Source: Bacillota bacterium | Lineage (GTDB): Bacteria > Bacillota > UBA4882 > UBA10575 | Direction: 5' to 3' | Assembly: GCA_012837715.1 (NCBI GenBank) | Contig: DUQR01000040.1 | Span: 1 to 64,000, forward strand | Length of the DNA stretch: 64,000 nucleotides | In this document: positions 10,023 through 18,577 of the stretch, one piece after another | Layout of the letters: each line of letters opens with the position of its first letter | Numbering within the stretch: position 1 is the first letter of the stretch | Notes under the pieces: generated by a model | Databases searched by the model: none | What the model was told of the DNA's origin: nothing | Seen by the model: only the letters and a program-made list of their open reading frames with translations | Program-made: the position numbers and the translations under genes

Positions 10023-10877
10023 CTAAGGAATTGCCTTTAAAAAATCGACGGCGCGCAACATTTCCCGTCTCATCTTCTGCAGGACACTAGTTTTCTGATC
10101 CGGTGAGAGTTCAATCCAGGTCCAGACCTCGGTTTTAAAATCGGGGTCGGCGTCATAACCTTCCAAATAGCCAATCCCGGCTTCCTGAGCTAAGTTATCG
10201 GCAAGGAAAACCAATGCCGTCGCCGCCCAATAATTTCTGGTCTGAACCGGCCGGTGATGATGGCGTAATACTTCTGTGAATAAGGGAGGAAGATTCCATT
10301 TTTCCGCCAGCAGCTTCCCCACCAAGGTATGGTTAAAGCCTAAGACTTTTTCTTCGGCGCGGATCAGCGGGAGATGTTCCTCGGTGGTTAATTTAAGCAG
10401 TTCCTCAAACTCGGTGGTTAAACAGAGATCCAAAAGGAGAACCCCAATATCATGGAGGAGACCGGCAATGTAAGCATCTTCTTCCAGCGGCAGTCCGGCG
10501 CTTTGGGCTAGGGTTTTAGCCCCCACCGCTGTTCCGACCGCATGTTGCCACAAGGCGGACCGGTCAAAAACCTTTCGGTCGTCTTTCATCCGGAATAAAT
10601 CGGCGATACTAATGCTAAGCACCAGTTCTCTAAGGGCTTTAAGTCCGATGATTACTATCCCTTGTCCGACAGTGGTAATCCGACGGGGAAAACCATAATA
10701 AGCGGAGTTGACCAGTTTTAATACCCGGGCGGTTAAAGCCTGGTCTTGCTTAATGACTTGCTCCAGTTCGGCAGCGGAAGAACCGGGGTTGTTTAAGAGG
10801 TTAACTACCCGTTGGGCAATGAGCGGGAGGGTAGGAAGCTCGCGCATGCGCTCTTCGATTAGATCAAGAAATCTCAT
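10023..10877 (-). CDS. HDOD-domain signalling protein
   Basis: HDOD proteins are a divergent, usually non-catalytic branch of the HD phosphohydrolases, found in signalling proteins of motility and c-di-GMP networks. The HDOD signature is at the N-terminus: LPTLPLIAQRVVNLLNNP, then DQALTARVLKLVNSAYYGF, and a later HDIG-like segment LLHDIGVLLL. The start chosen is ATG 10877 (284 residues), overlapping the cheB 3' end by 14 bases in another frame; longer in-frame readings lie wholly inside cheB. Tight coupling with cheB suggests they act in the same pathway. Confidence 0.82.
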   Translation of the reverse strand: MRFLDLIEERMRELPTLPLIAQRVVNLLNNPGSSAAELEQVIKQDQALTARVLKLVNSAYYGFPRRITTVGQGIVIIGLKALRELVLSISIADLFRMKDDRKVFDRSALWQHAVGTAVGAKTLAQSAGLPLEEDAYIAGLLHDIGVLLLDLCLTTEFEELLKLTTEEHLPLIRAEEKVLGFNHTLVGKLLAEKWNLPPLFTEVLRHHHRPVQTRNYWAATALVFLADNLAQEAGIGYLEGYDADPDFKTEVWTWIELSPDQKTSVLQKMRREMLRAVDFLKAIP

Positions 10878-11940
10878 CGCTACCCACTCGCATTTTCTTG
10901 TTTTGGCTAAATCTAGCCAGAACCGACGATAGACAACCGGGAATATCAGGCAAGGGTAATTGGTAATGCACTGCCCCCATTTCCACGGCGACGCGCGGCA
11001 TCCCGTAAATAACACAAGTGGTCGGCGCTTCAGCGATGGTGATCCCGCCGGCTTCTTTAATGATCTTCAAGCCATAGGCGCCATCTGCTCCCATACCAGT
11101 TAACAAAACCCCTACGGTCCGTTTTTTACTGGCGGCAGCCACTGACTCAAAGAGGTAATCAACAGAAGGCCGGTAGAGCGCATCGCTTTCTTTTAATTGA
11201 ATCAGAAATTTCCCTCCTCTGCGGACAACTCCCGTCTGCAAACCGGCAGGAGCGACGAAGACATGGCCGGGAAGAAGTTCGGCTGCTTCCGTCGCCACCT
11301 CTACCTTTAACATAGAGAGGGAGTCCAACCGCTCGGTAAAACTTTTAATAAATTCCTTCGGGAGGTGTTGTGCAATAATGATCCCCCAGGGGAAATCGGC
11401 CGGGAGTTGAGACAAGAGAAAACGAAGGGCCCGAGGCCCCCCCGTCGAAGAACCAATCGCCACCACTCCGGCGGGTAATCTATCGGTAAAAGCCTTTTCT
11501 GCGACCGGTGCGGCCGTAAGTGATTGCCGAATGATTTCGGGCTTAACCCCGGCGGCTGCTTTCACTTTGTGGACTAGTTCATCCTGGATCCGCCAGAGGG
11601 CTTCGGAAGGACGGGACACCGGTTTGGTAATAAAATCAACTGCACCTAACTCCAAAGCTTGGAGGGTTTGCTCGCCCCCCTCCACCGCTAAAGAGCTCAC
11701 TACCACCACCGGAAGCGGACGTTTTCCCATTATTTCCGCTAGAAAGGTGAGCCCGTCCATACGGGGCATCTCCAGATCTAAGGTCACCACGTGGGGCTGG
11801 TAGAAATCGATTTTTTTCAAGGCATCAAGGCCGTCAGTGGCAACCCCGACTACTTTAATTCCGGGATCCGACTCTAACATCTGCTTAATCAATTGGCGCA
11901 TAAAGGCCGAATCATCCACCACTAAGACGTTAATACCCAC
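10864..11940 (-). CDS. cheB: Chemotaxis protein-glutamate methylesterase CheB
   Basis: Response regulator that removes methyl groups from chemoreceptors. The receiver domain (residues 1-120) has the acidic pair DD at 9-10, phospho-acceptor Asp55 (TLDLEMP) and the conserved Lys in FITKPVS. The esterase domain (about 165-350) retains the triad motifs: AIGSSTGGP (Ser), AQHLP (His) and TGMGADG (Asp). The 358 residues are full length; the start is a GTG. No cheR, cheA or receptor gene is in the window, so this is a detached cheB paired with an HDOD gene. Confidence 0.95.
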   Translation of the reverse strand: MGINVLVVDDSAFMRQLIKQMLESDPGIKVVGVATDGLDALKKIDFYQPHVVTLDLEMPRMDGLTFLAEIMGKRPLPVVVVSSLAVEGGEQTLQALELGAVDFITKPVSRPSEALWRIQDELVHKVKAAAGVKPEIIRQSLTAAPVAEKAFTDRLPAGVVAIGSSTGGPRALRFLLSQLPADFPWGIIIAQHLPKEFIKSFTERLDSLSMLKVEVATEAAELLPGHVFVAPAGLQTGVVRRGGKFLIQLKESDALYRPSVDYLFESVAAASKKRTVGVLLTGMGADGAYGLKIIKEAGGITIAEAPTTCVIYGMPRVAVEMGAVHYQLPLPDIPGCLSSVLARFSQNKKMRVGSDEIS

Positions 11941-11980
11941 TCGCGCTCGCCCTTTCTCTCGGAAGATAGAGCATTCCTTA

Positions 11981-12043
11981 GCTGGCTTTTTCCGTTGTCA
12001 CCGTTGGGCAAGAAACCAAACACACGTAAAAAAGCCCATCAGC
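11981..12043. repeat. Deleted copy of the 115-bp inverted-repeat family
   Basis: GGCTTTTTCCGTTGTCACC and, 25 bases on, CACACGTAAAAAAGCCC keep the two outer arms; the inner arms and core are missing. The following TTTTTT on the plus strand and the small AAAAAAGC/GCTTTTTT hairpin may also act as a weak terminator for cheB-upstream read-through. Confidence 0.45.
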
Positions 12044-12104
12044 TTTTTTATTCGCCTAGATACCCTTTTGATCCTGCTTTTCCTGGCAAAGAGCGGGTAT
12101 TTCT

Positions 12105-12674
12105 TTAATCAAGCCATAATATTTTAAACACCTGGTGTTCCCCATTAAGCAGAAGGAAACAGATCTTCCCCGGGACTAGCGCCGAGCTGGGGATAGTAAG
12201 ATGCGGTGAGAGGTGTAAACGATAGGTTTGGGTCTGGTCCAGGGGTTGGACCGTAAGGAAACGGCTTCCGGTCTCTACGGCGAGGATTTCTACTTCAGCC
12301 CCAATATACCAGCCATCCACCAAGCGGAGGACTCCTTGCTGGTCAAAGTAAAGGCGGGCGGTAAAATAGAACCCGGGCGCAATTGGGCGCAAAGCCGCCA
12401 GTTCCCCGGCACAGCCATTCACAAAAACCGCAGTGGTTGAAGGAGGAATCGTTTTTTCTCCGGTCTGGTATCCCCGGAAACTAATCCGGTCGGCCGTAAC
12501 GGCAATGATTTCTCCTTCTTCAACGGCTAACGTTCCGTATTGTTCTTCACATGCTTTGAGGGCTGCGGCCACCCGATTGGGAGGCGGAAAGGAGAACCCG
12601 TTTACGGTTGCGTCCGTCCGGGAGGTAACGGCCAAGATGAAGAAAACGATGGCCAATAAGACCTTTATTTTCAT
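12105..12674 (-). CDS. Secreted protein of unknown function
   Basis: Not recognised. The start at 12674 (MKIKVLLAIVFFILAV) has a good AAGGGG site and gives a classic signal peptide cleaved near residue 23; 189 residues in all. The mature part is beta-rich, with two similar halves that each pair a value phrase with EVEILAVETG or EGEIIAVTAD, as in small OB- or barrel-like periplasmic proteins. There are two cysteines in the mature region (KACEEQ and NGCAG). It is the last gene behind the metalloprotease and BamA-like pair (82-base gap) and may share their transcript and compartment. Confidence 0.6.
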   Translation of the reverse strand: MKIKVLLAIVFFILAVTSRTDATVNGFSFPPPNRVAAALKACEEQYGTLAVEEGEIIAVTADRISFRGYQTGEKTIPPSTTAVFVNGCAGELAALRPIAPGFYFTARLYFDQQGVLRLVDGWYIGAEVEILAVETGSRFLTVQPLDQTQTYRLHLSPHLTIPSSALVPGKICFLLLNGEHQVFKILWLD

Positions 12675-12756
12675 TGGATAACCACCCCTTATTACCATTC
12701 TTGGCCAAAATAAGGGGGGTTATACCTACGTTGAAATTCTTTCTTTTTAGCACGGG

Positions 12757-13872
12757 TTAAAAGACTTCTCCCAGGCTAAAGTGCCAACGGGGCTGTCGGT
12801 CTTCGGTATTGAGCGGGATCGCATAGTCTACGCCGATATTTAAGCCGAGCAGGAAAAAACGGAGGCCGATCCCGGCGCCCAGCGCCGGGGCGGCGGAGAT
12901 CCGCTCGTCTCCATCCCAGACCCAGGCCGCATCGGTAAACAGCCCCAGAGAAAGACCGGTCTTTCGTAATTGCTGATAGGAAGCGGGCCAAAGCAACATC
13001 CGCAGTTCCAAATTGGATAAGAGAAAGCCATCCCCTTGAAAACAATAGGCGGGATACCCGCGGAGGACCGTATCGGCCAACGTGCCTAAGAGCCCCAAAT
13101 TGGTCAAGGAGCCTAAACTACTGATGCTAACCTGTTGAATCCCGCCAAGGGCAAAGCCCCGGTGGGTAGGGTAATTACCCCAGATTTTACCGGCCCGCCC
13201 GGCCATAATCATTGTCATCCGCCCCAGTGACCAATATTGACGGTAATCCCCTTCCACCTTCAGGTTTTTATAGGCGGTGCCGAGAAGCGGATAGGCCCCG
13301 CCCACACTGAGGTAACCCCGGGCTCCTTTTTGTGCCAGAAAGGAAAAATCATCATGGTTCAAGGTTGCTTCAAAGCCAAAAAGGGAAGCCGCATCCACCG
13401 GATAACGAAAGGAACTCTCCGGTGAAAAATCTTCATACTGCAACCTTAAGTCCAACCGGCTTTGATTCCGAAAATGCCCACTGGCCAACAGGCTGATCCC
13501 CTTTTGCCGCTCCCAAAAGCCTAGTCCCCAAGGAGGTCCGGTGTAAACTGGCATCTGGTAAAGGTTGATCCCGTAAGACCAGAAGGGAGCATGATAGGTA
13601 TAACCTAAAACCAGGTTCACACTTTCCTCCTCCGAAGCCAGCAGCACAAATTGGAGTTCCTGATCCCGTAGAATACTGCTCATCTTACCGTAAGTGGCCG
13701 CACTAAAAGTTCCATCGTACCAAAAGATCGGAATTAAATATTCCAGCTCCAGCTGGGAGTGGTATTCTTCGTACTCTGGACCAACCTGAGCTCCCGCCGA
13801 GGCCGAAACGGCCAAAAAAAGCACAGGCAAAAGCAAAACCCAGGTGCAGCGGGAAGATCTTTTTTTTTCCAT
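12757..13872 (-). CDS. BamA/surface-antigen-like outer-membrane beta-barrel
   Basis: A signal peptide (LLLPVLFLAVSASAGAQ) precedes about 345 residues of alternating amphipathic strands ending in Phe (HFSLGEVF), the C-terminal aromatic signature recognised by the BAM complex. The segments RGYPAYCFQGDGFLLSNLE and GAGIGLRFFLLGLNIGVDY resemble the last strands of the Omp85/D15 surface-antigen domain. No POTRA domains are present, so it is not BamA itself. It starts 13 bases after the metalloprotease/propeller gene; in other bacteria these three modules can occur as one polypeptide, which suggests a shared function at the cell surface (inference). Confidence 0.7.
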   Translation of the reverse strand: MEKKRSSRCTWVLLLPVLFLAVSASAGAQVGPEYEEYHSQLELEYLIPIFWYDGTFSAATYGKMSSILRDQELQFVLLASEEESVNLVLGYTYHAPFWSYGINLYQMPVYTGPPWGLGFWERQKGISLLASGHFRNQSRLDLRLQYEDFSPESSFRYPVDAASLFGFEATLNHDDFSFLAQKGARGYLSVGGAYPLLGTAYKNLKVEGDYRQYWSLGRMTMIMAGRAGKIWGNYPTHRGFALGGIQQVSISSLGSLTNLGLLGTLADTVLRGYPAYCFQGDGFLLSNLELRMLLWPASYQQLRKTGLSLGLFTDAAWVWDGDERISAAPALGAGIGLRFFLLGLNIGVDYAIPLNTEDRQPRWHFSLGEVF

Positions 13873-13885
13873 CGTGTTATCCCCC

Positions 13886-15541
13886 TTAAGGTAGGAATCG
13901 GTAAACTTGGGCCTTTTGGTCGTGATAAAGGGTTACGAGAAAAGCATCCTCCAGCGGGATAAATTCCAGAACACTCTCCCGGTGAAGCCAGAAGGGTTCG
14001 GCGGAACCAACCGTCAGGTCGACGACAGCCGGACGATAGTAACCATGATCTCCAACAAGACAGTATACTTTTCCATCCCCGTTCCAGACCGGATGGCGAT
14101 GGTGTTGATGGTCCCGGGTCAATTGCCGTGTGGTTTGCCCGTTCCAGAGGTAAAGCTGGTCATACTGTTCGTGGGGAGTGACATAAATTAAGTGCTGTCC
14201 GTCGGGAGCCCAAGTGGGTGCGGTTTCATCCTGGAGGGAGTCGGCAATGACCCCTAGCGACCGCCCATCGGGCGCCATGAGAAAAAGGTCGGCGTCGCCC
14301 TTGAGATTGGCCACCACCGCCAGACGGTCTCCCTGAGGAGACCAAGCCACCTCAATGGGATTGGTTATTTCTGAGACGATCGGGGTCACCACACCGGTAG
14401 TTAATTCTAAGTGGTAAAGTCGGCGCTCTCCTTCTTGATCCGAGAGGAAAACCAGTTGTCGGCCATCGGGCGCCAAATCATAAGCAAAAACGGTCCGGTC
14501 GGTCAAGGGCTGCACCTCAGCTCCGTCAGCCCGGTATAGATCGTAGATCCGTCCCTGCTGAGTGGAGAGGAAAAAGATTTCTCCCCCGGGTCCCACTTTG
14601 ACCATGGATTGATCCAGGTAGTCGGGGAAGATTGGTTCGTTCTCCTCAATGTACGAGGATAAATCGGCCCCTACTTGATAGATCTCCTTTAGTTCCTCCC
14701 GCCAGTCCGTCCATAATTCCTGGAGCGAACGGTCAAATAGTCGTCGAAAGGTTTGGTCGCGGTGGCCTTGCTTAACCACGGCCTCCAGCATGACAACCAA
14801 TTGATCCTGCCCGTATTTCCGGGCAATATAATCAATCAGCGACCAAGCTTCGGCATAATGAAGATTACCGCTGACCATTGAGATGGTGTTGAGCGAATCC
14901 ACTGCATCCCGGAGGACCACATCACGGAGGGCGACCTCGCGGTTGGGAAAACGGGTCTCCGCCGGCATATAGTACTCAGCCAGCCCTTCGGCAATCCACC
15001 CGGGCACCCCTTCAGTCACTCCGTAAAGGAGATTGTTTTTAAATGGACCTATGGTAATCAAGTGGGTGATTTCATGGGTTAATACCCCTCTTAAATCCCG
15101 GAAGGTCGGCTGCCCGATCACCACCAACCGGTTGATCAGAATATGGGCAACCCCTTCCGAAGTATCGGTGAGGGAAAGGCCACTGGCCTGAGAATTTTGG
15201 TACTCGTTCCGGGAAGCAAAGAGAATCACCCGGATTTTCCGGTAGGGATGCAGTGTATATAAGCGGCGAAAATCCGGAAACACGCGGTCAAAGGCTTCTT
15301 CTTCCAGGATCCGGCCACTCCGTTCGGCCAATTCTTCTAAGCCTTGGTAAAAATAGATCTCAAAATGGGCGGTGGTCAATTTTTTCCAATGTAAAGGACG
15401 GGATAAGGCTTTCACCTGCCCAAAACGATATTCGGCGCCAGTGTTACTTAGCTCCACGGCCGACCGGGCAGGTAATGTCCAGAACAGACATAAACAGAAA
15501 AGGCTAATTACTGAAAGATAAAAACGATGTTTCTTCTTCAT
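13886..15541 (-). CDS. Secreted peptidase MA-family metalloprotease with TolB-like propeller
   Basis: A signal peptide (cleavage near SA at residue 28) is followed by a gluzincin domain: HEITH at residues 156-160 supplies two zinc ligands and the catalytic Glu, and GWIAEGLAEY at 181-190 the third ligand, typical of the peptidase MA family. The C-terminal half (about 300-551) carries TolB/PD40-type propeller repeats such as LAPDGRQLVFLSDQEG, WSPQGDRLAVVANLKG and WAPDGQHLIYVT. All catalytic residues are in place. It lies directly upstream of the barrel gene, so an envelope complex is likely. Substrate unknown. Confidence 0.8.
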   Translation of the reverse strand: MKKKHRFYLSVISLFCLCLFWTLPARSAVELSNTGAEYRFGQVKALSRPLHWKKLTTAHFEIYFYQGLEELAERSGRILEEEAFDRVFPDFRRLYTLHPYRKIRVILFASRNEYQNSQASGLSLTDTSEGVAHILINRLVVIGQPTFRDLRGVLTHEITHLITIGPFKNNLLYGVTEGVPGWIAEGLAEYYMPAETRFPNREVALRDVVLRDAVDSLNTISMVSGNLHYAEAWSLIDYIARKYGQDQLVVMLEAVVKQGHRDQTFRRLFDRSLQELWTDWREELKEIYQVGADLSSYIEENEPIFPDYLDQSMVKVGPGGEIFFLSTQQGRIYDLYRADGAEVQPLTDRTVFAYDLAPDGRQLVFLSDQEGERRLYHLELTTGVVTPIVSEITNPIEVAWSPQGDRLAVVANLKGDADLFLMAPDGRSLGVIADSLQDETAPTWAPDGQHLIYVTPHEQYDQLYLWNGQTTRQLTRDHQHHRHPVWNGDGKVYCLVGDHGYYRPAVVDLTVGSAEPFWLHRESVLEFIPLEDAFLVTLYHDQKAQVYRFLP

Positions 15542-15561
15542 ACTACACCTCGGCTGGTTTA

Positions 15562-15678
15562 GGGCCTTTTATGTTGTCCTTTGCCTTCATGACTTCCAAG
15601 AGAACTTATTGATCGTCAATCCAAGTTAATCTCGATAAATTGCCAGCAAACCCTTTTTAAGGGTACAACGTAAAAGGC
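15562..15678. repeat. 115-bp inverted-repeat family, copy B
   Basis: GGGCCTTTTATGTTGTCC at the left and GGTACAACGTAAAAGGC at the right pair as outer arms; the inner arms are decayed. The copy begins 20 bases upstream of the metalloprotease start. Confidence 0.75.
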
Positions 15679-15770
15679 GGAGAGTAGTTTCTCAACAGTT
15701 TCCTGTTGCAAATGGCTGAATCTATAATAGTTTCCATAAACCAACAGGGATTTCCTGCCGGAATTAAAAG

Positions 15771-15797
15771 TAAAAAAAAAGAGGTCGTTCCCTCTTC
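15771..15797 (-). terminator. Intrinsic terminator after yabP
   Basis: Minus strand AGAGG-GAACGA-CCTCT followed by nine T, directly at the yabP stop codon. Confidence 0.75.
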
Positions 15798-16059
15798 ATT
15801 TAAAGATCTTGCCAAAAAGGCCTCTACTTTTTTGGGTAAGCGATTCGTTACTGTAGTTAAGGGAGTTGATCATCCCTGTCAAGCCGATCTTACCCTGTTC
15901 CAAATTGAGTTGGGTTAAATGAAGGTTTTCACCTTTAATCATTAACACCCCGTCCTCGGTTTCGAGGAGAAGTTCCGTCGGGTCATAACTGCCCACATTG
16001 GTAACGCCGTCAATCGTCAGCTTTTCCCGCTTTACCAGGGTTAATTGATGGCTGTTCAT
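15796..16059 (-). CDS. yabP: Sporulation protein YabP
   Basis: Small protein made in the mother cell and needed for spore cortex formation in B. subtilis, where it acts with YabQ. The 87 residues show the YabP/YqfC fold pattern (LTIDGVTNVGSYD, LLLETEDGVLMIKGENLH, LEQGKIGLTGMINSLNY) and the YabP-type end GLFGKIFK, which YqfC lacks. AGAGGGGAAATC precedes the ATG. In most Bacillota yabP is next to yabQ; here yabQ is 31 kb away, and yabP instead follows mazG and a spoIID-like gene. Confidence 0.88.
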   Translation of the reverse strand: MNSHQLTLVKREKLTIDGVTNVGSYDPTELLLETEDGVLMIKGENLHLTQLNLEQGKIGLTGMINSLNYSNESLTQKSRGLFGKIFK

Positions 16060-16211
16060 GATTTCCCCTCTGCTCCCTCCTTGCCACCTCTTGATTATGC
16101 TCTAAACTATCATATGAATAAGGATGGGCAATTGGAACAACAAGGGGCTTTACTCCTTAGAAAATAGCTTAAGTTATTCACCCGCCTTTGCCTTTTCATC
16201 ACTTGGCCCAA

Positions 16212-16243
16212 GCGGGCGGTAGCTAGCGTGAGTGACTACCTAC
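16212..16243. repeat. 30-bp GC-rich dispersed repeat, copy 2
   Basis: GCGGGCGGTAGCTAGCGTGA followed by GTGACTACC. The right-hand CTA, read on the minus strand, is the TAG stop codon of the spoIID-like gene, so the repeat forms the end of that gene. Confidence 0.75.
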
Positions 16244-17199
16244 CACAATTTTGTCACCTTAGCTTTCGGGTAATAGTGTTTAATGATCTCCTCGGGGCTC
16301 TTCCCGCCTTTCGCCAGGGCATGAGCTCCCCACTGGCATAACCCGACACCATGACCGAAACCCCGGCCTTCTAAAGTAATCCCGTCCCCTTCGTGCTTGA
16401 TATCGGTCAGCCAAATCGAACGCATTTTTTGGGGATCGGCGGCAATCCGGAAATCAGCGCCAGGCACAGTCGCTTCCCCGTTGGTACCGGTAAACTTTAA
16501 CTTGGTTGCCCGATGTGACTCCTTACTCCGGGAAGCAACCGCAATCCGGTTAACCGGACCGATCTCTTGCCCCAGTTCCGAAAGGGCAGCGGCCAATTCC
16601 TGGGGGGAAAATTTATGGGACCAGAACAATTCACTTTCCGGAATTACTTCCGCTTCAGGGCAGGAAACCGACCGCATATAGGCGGGCTCTTTTTCTTTAT
16701 AGGCCAGGCCGTCCCGGGCTAAAGCGGTTTTCCCACCACAACTGGCCGAGAACCATCCTTTTACGTACCGACCACGGTAAGTGATCACTTGTCCCTTCGT
16801 CATCGCCACGGCTTTCCGGATCGCTGGCGTGATCGCCGCAGCGTTATACGCCTGGGCTTCTTCTTCATCAGTGGAAATATCGGTGTCATGCTCCTCTTTC
16901 GTTCCCCCGTCGGCAATAAAATCCATGGTGAAGGTACGGGCGACAATAGCCTGGGCGGCATAGGCTTCGACCGGCCAGTCCGGTCTCATCTCCCCGGCCA
17001 CTACCCCGAGGAGATATTCTTCAATCGACATGGTTTTTCGCTCTTTAGTTTCATGGAAATAAACGGAAATTTCCGGTTCTTGCGCTAATTTCTTCGCCAC
17101 ATTCCCTTCTCCGTCGGGGCAACCGGTAAGGAGCGGAATGAGTGTTAGAAGACCAAGGAGAATAAGGCACGAACCTCTTGCCTTTTTTGGCTGTGGCAT
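16240..17199 (-). CDS. SpoIID/LytB-family lipoprotein (peptidoglycan hydrolase-like)
   Basis: SpoIID is the lytic transglycosylase of the engulfment machine. The start at 17199 (GGGAGGGATTAGG before ATG) gives 319 residues with a lipobox LLTGC near residues 21-25, so the protein is probably a lipoprotein rather than membrane-spanning like B. subtilis SpoIID. The family core is complete: GVVAGEMRPDW with the catalytic Glu, EAYAAQAIVARTF, the SCGGKT segment, and the C-terminal GRGFGHGVGLCQWGA. It sits between mazG and yabP, which supports a sporulation role. A longer in-frame reading to 17280 runs through a repeat copy and is rejected. Confidence 0.82.
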   Translation of the reverse strand: MPQPKKARGSCLILLGLLTLIPLLTGCPDGEGNVAKKLAQEPEISVYFHETKERKTMSIEEYLLGVVAGEMRPDWPVEAYAAQAIVARTFTMDFIADGGTKEEHDTDISTDEEEAQAYNAAAITPAIRKAVAMTKGQVITYRGRYVKGWFSASCGGKTALARDGLAYKEKEPAYMRSVSCPEAEVIPESELFWSHKFSPQELAAALSELGQEIGPVNRIAVASRSKESHRATKLKFTGTNGEATVPGADFRIAADPQKMRSIWLTDIKHEGDGITLEGRGFGHGVGLCQWGAHALAKGGKSPEEIIKHYYPKAKVTKLW

Positions 17200-17222
17200 C
17201 CTAATCCCTCCCCATACTGTCC

Positions 17223-17341
17223 GGGCTTTCTGCGTTGTCCTTTGCTTTAAGCGTTCCAATACAATATATTGGTGGTCCAATTCAATTTAAACACTCTATA
17301 TTGTCTTGGAATCTTTTTTATTGGTTACAACGGAAAAAGCT
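17223..17341. repeat. 115-bp inverted-repeat family, copy C
   Basis: Well conserved: GGGCTTTCTGCGTTGTCC, CCAATACAATATATTGG, CACTCTATATTGTCTTGG and GGTTACAACGGAAAAAGC in order. It begins 23 bases upstream of the spoIID-like start. Confidence 0.85.
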
Positions 17342-17392
17342 TTGTTAAGAATTTAACCGATGGAGGGCGGGATTATTCAGCGCTTCCTAATT

Positions 17393-18187
17393 TTAAGCCT
17401 TTCTCTTTTCTTCTTCCCAGATGGCGTCCATCTCCGCCAAAGTAAGGCTTTCCAGGGTCGCTCCCTGGGCCGCCACTTTCTCCTCCAACCGCTGGAAGCG
17501 GCGGATGAACTTTTCCGTACTGCGTAATAAGGCTAATTCGGGCCGGATTTTTAGAAAACGGGCTAAATTCACTAAAGAAAAAAGCAGATCGCCATACTCC
17601 TCTTCTAGCTGTCGTCGGTCTTCTGCGCTTTCCACCCCGGCTTCCCAGGCGGCAACCAGTTCTTCCGCTTCTTCTTGGACCTTAGCTAAGGGACCGCGCA
17701 CTTCCGGCCAGTCAAAGCCCACCCGGGCCGCTTTGGCCTGTACTTTTTCCGCCCGCATTAAGGCCGGGAAGGTGATGGGCACGCCGGAAAGGGCCGACGG
17801 TCTTTCTTCTTTTTTTTCGGCCGCTTTAATCTGTTCCCAGTTGACAACCACCCCCTCCGCCCCGCTTACCTCTTGACCCGCAAAGACATGGGGATGGCGC
17901 CGGATTAGTTTAGCGTTAAGGTCGGCTAGCACATCGGCCAGGGTAAACTGGTCGCTTTCTGCCGCCAACTGGGCATGAAAAACCACCTGTAATAAGAGGT
18001 CTCCCAATTCTTCCCGTAGATGGTCCGGGGATTCTTCCTCAATCGCTTCTAAAACTTCATACGCCTCTTCCAGTAAAGAGGCTCTCAACGTCTGGTGGGT
18101 CTGCTGCCGGTCCCAAGGACAGCCCTGTTCCCCCCTAAGCGTACGCATGATCGCTTCCAGACGCTCCAATTCTTCACCACTACGCAC
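17393..18187 (-). CDS. mazG: Nucleoside triphosphate pyrophosphohydrolase MazG
   Basis: Hydrolyses (d)NTPs to NMP and pyrophosphate, cleaning non-canonical nucleotides. Two tandem MazG domains are present: the first with LLEEAYEVLEAIEEE and LREELGDLLLQVVFHA (EExxE and ExxD metal sites), the second with EEAEELVAAWE and LEEEYGDLLFSLVNLARF. The chosen start is a GTG at 18187 placed nine bases after AAGGAG (264 residues). A longer reading to 18271 passes through a repeat remnant. It corresponds to yabN, but the SAM-methylase domain that B. subtilis YabN has in front is absent. Confidence 0.93.
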   Translation of the reverse strand: MRSGEELERLEAIMRTLRGEQGCPWDRQQTHQTLRASLLEEAYEVLEAIEEESPDHLREELGDLLLQVVFHAQLAAESDQFTLADVLADLNAKLIRRHPHVFAGQEVSGAEGVVVNWEQIKAAEKKEERPSALSGVPITFPALMRAEKVQAKAARVGFDWPEVRGPLAKVQEEAEELVAAWEAGVESAEDRRQLEEEYGDLLFSLVNLARFLKIRPELALLRSTEKFIRRFQRLEEKVAAQGATLESLTLAEMDAIWEEEKRKA

Positions 18188-18208
18188 TATTCTTCTCTCC
18201 TTCAGTCT

Positions 18209-18254
18209 AGGGCTTTTTGCGTTGTCCTTATTTAAAGGTGACAACGGAATAACT
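18209..18254. repeat. Shortened copy of the 115-bp inverted-repeat family (copy D)
   Basis: GGGCTTTTTGCGTTGTCC is followed at once by GGTGACAACGGAATAA: only the outer arms remain, and the centre is deleted. It lies 21 bases upstream of the mazG start. Confidence 0.65.
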
Positions 18255-18289
18255 GATCTCAGGTTCATCATTAATTCAACCGTTTTTGG

Positions 18290-18520
18290 TTAATGGTAAA
18301 GGGCTAAACCAAAAAGGCCGCCAAGGATAATCAACAAAAGCCCCAGGCACAAACTGACCTTTTCTCTGGTATCCCCAAAATCCAGCAAAAATAGTATCCC
18401 CCCGGCCACCGGCAACAGCGGACTGTATCTCAACCAGCCATGAGCCACCAGATCCTGATGGCGTAAGAGGATAACGAAGCTCAGCAAAAGGAGAAGAAGA
18501 CCAAAATTTCTCGCCCGCAT
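18290..18520 (-). CDS. Small two-helix membrane protein
   Basis: Not recognised. The 76 residues have a good GAGAGGTGAAAAG ribosome site before the ATG and two or three hydrophobic segments (GLLLLLLSFVILL at 7-19, LLPVAGGILFLLDF near 36-49, LCLGLLLIILGGLFGLALY near 57-75). A short polar loop with DTREK separates the last two. It is 102 bases upstream of the mazG start on the same strand and may share its transcript. Confidence 0.6.
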   Translation of the reverse strand: MRARNFGLLLLLLSFVILLRHQDLVAHGWLRYSPLLPVAGGILFLLDFGDTREKVSLCLGLLLIILGGLFGLALYH

Positions 18521-18577
18521 CTTTTCACCTCTCCGTTACCAATCCCTTGTTTCTGTTCGTTACGTTCAGTTCATTTC

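Noticed and set aside
10878-11015. Longer HDOD protein
   Set aside because: The extra residues lie fully inside cheB in another frame and are not HDOD-like.
17200-17280. Longer SpoIID-like N-terminus
   Set aside because: The extra part is encoded by repeat copy C, and the lipoprotein signal starts at 17199.
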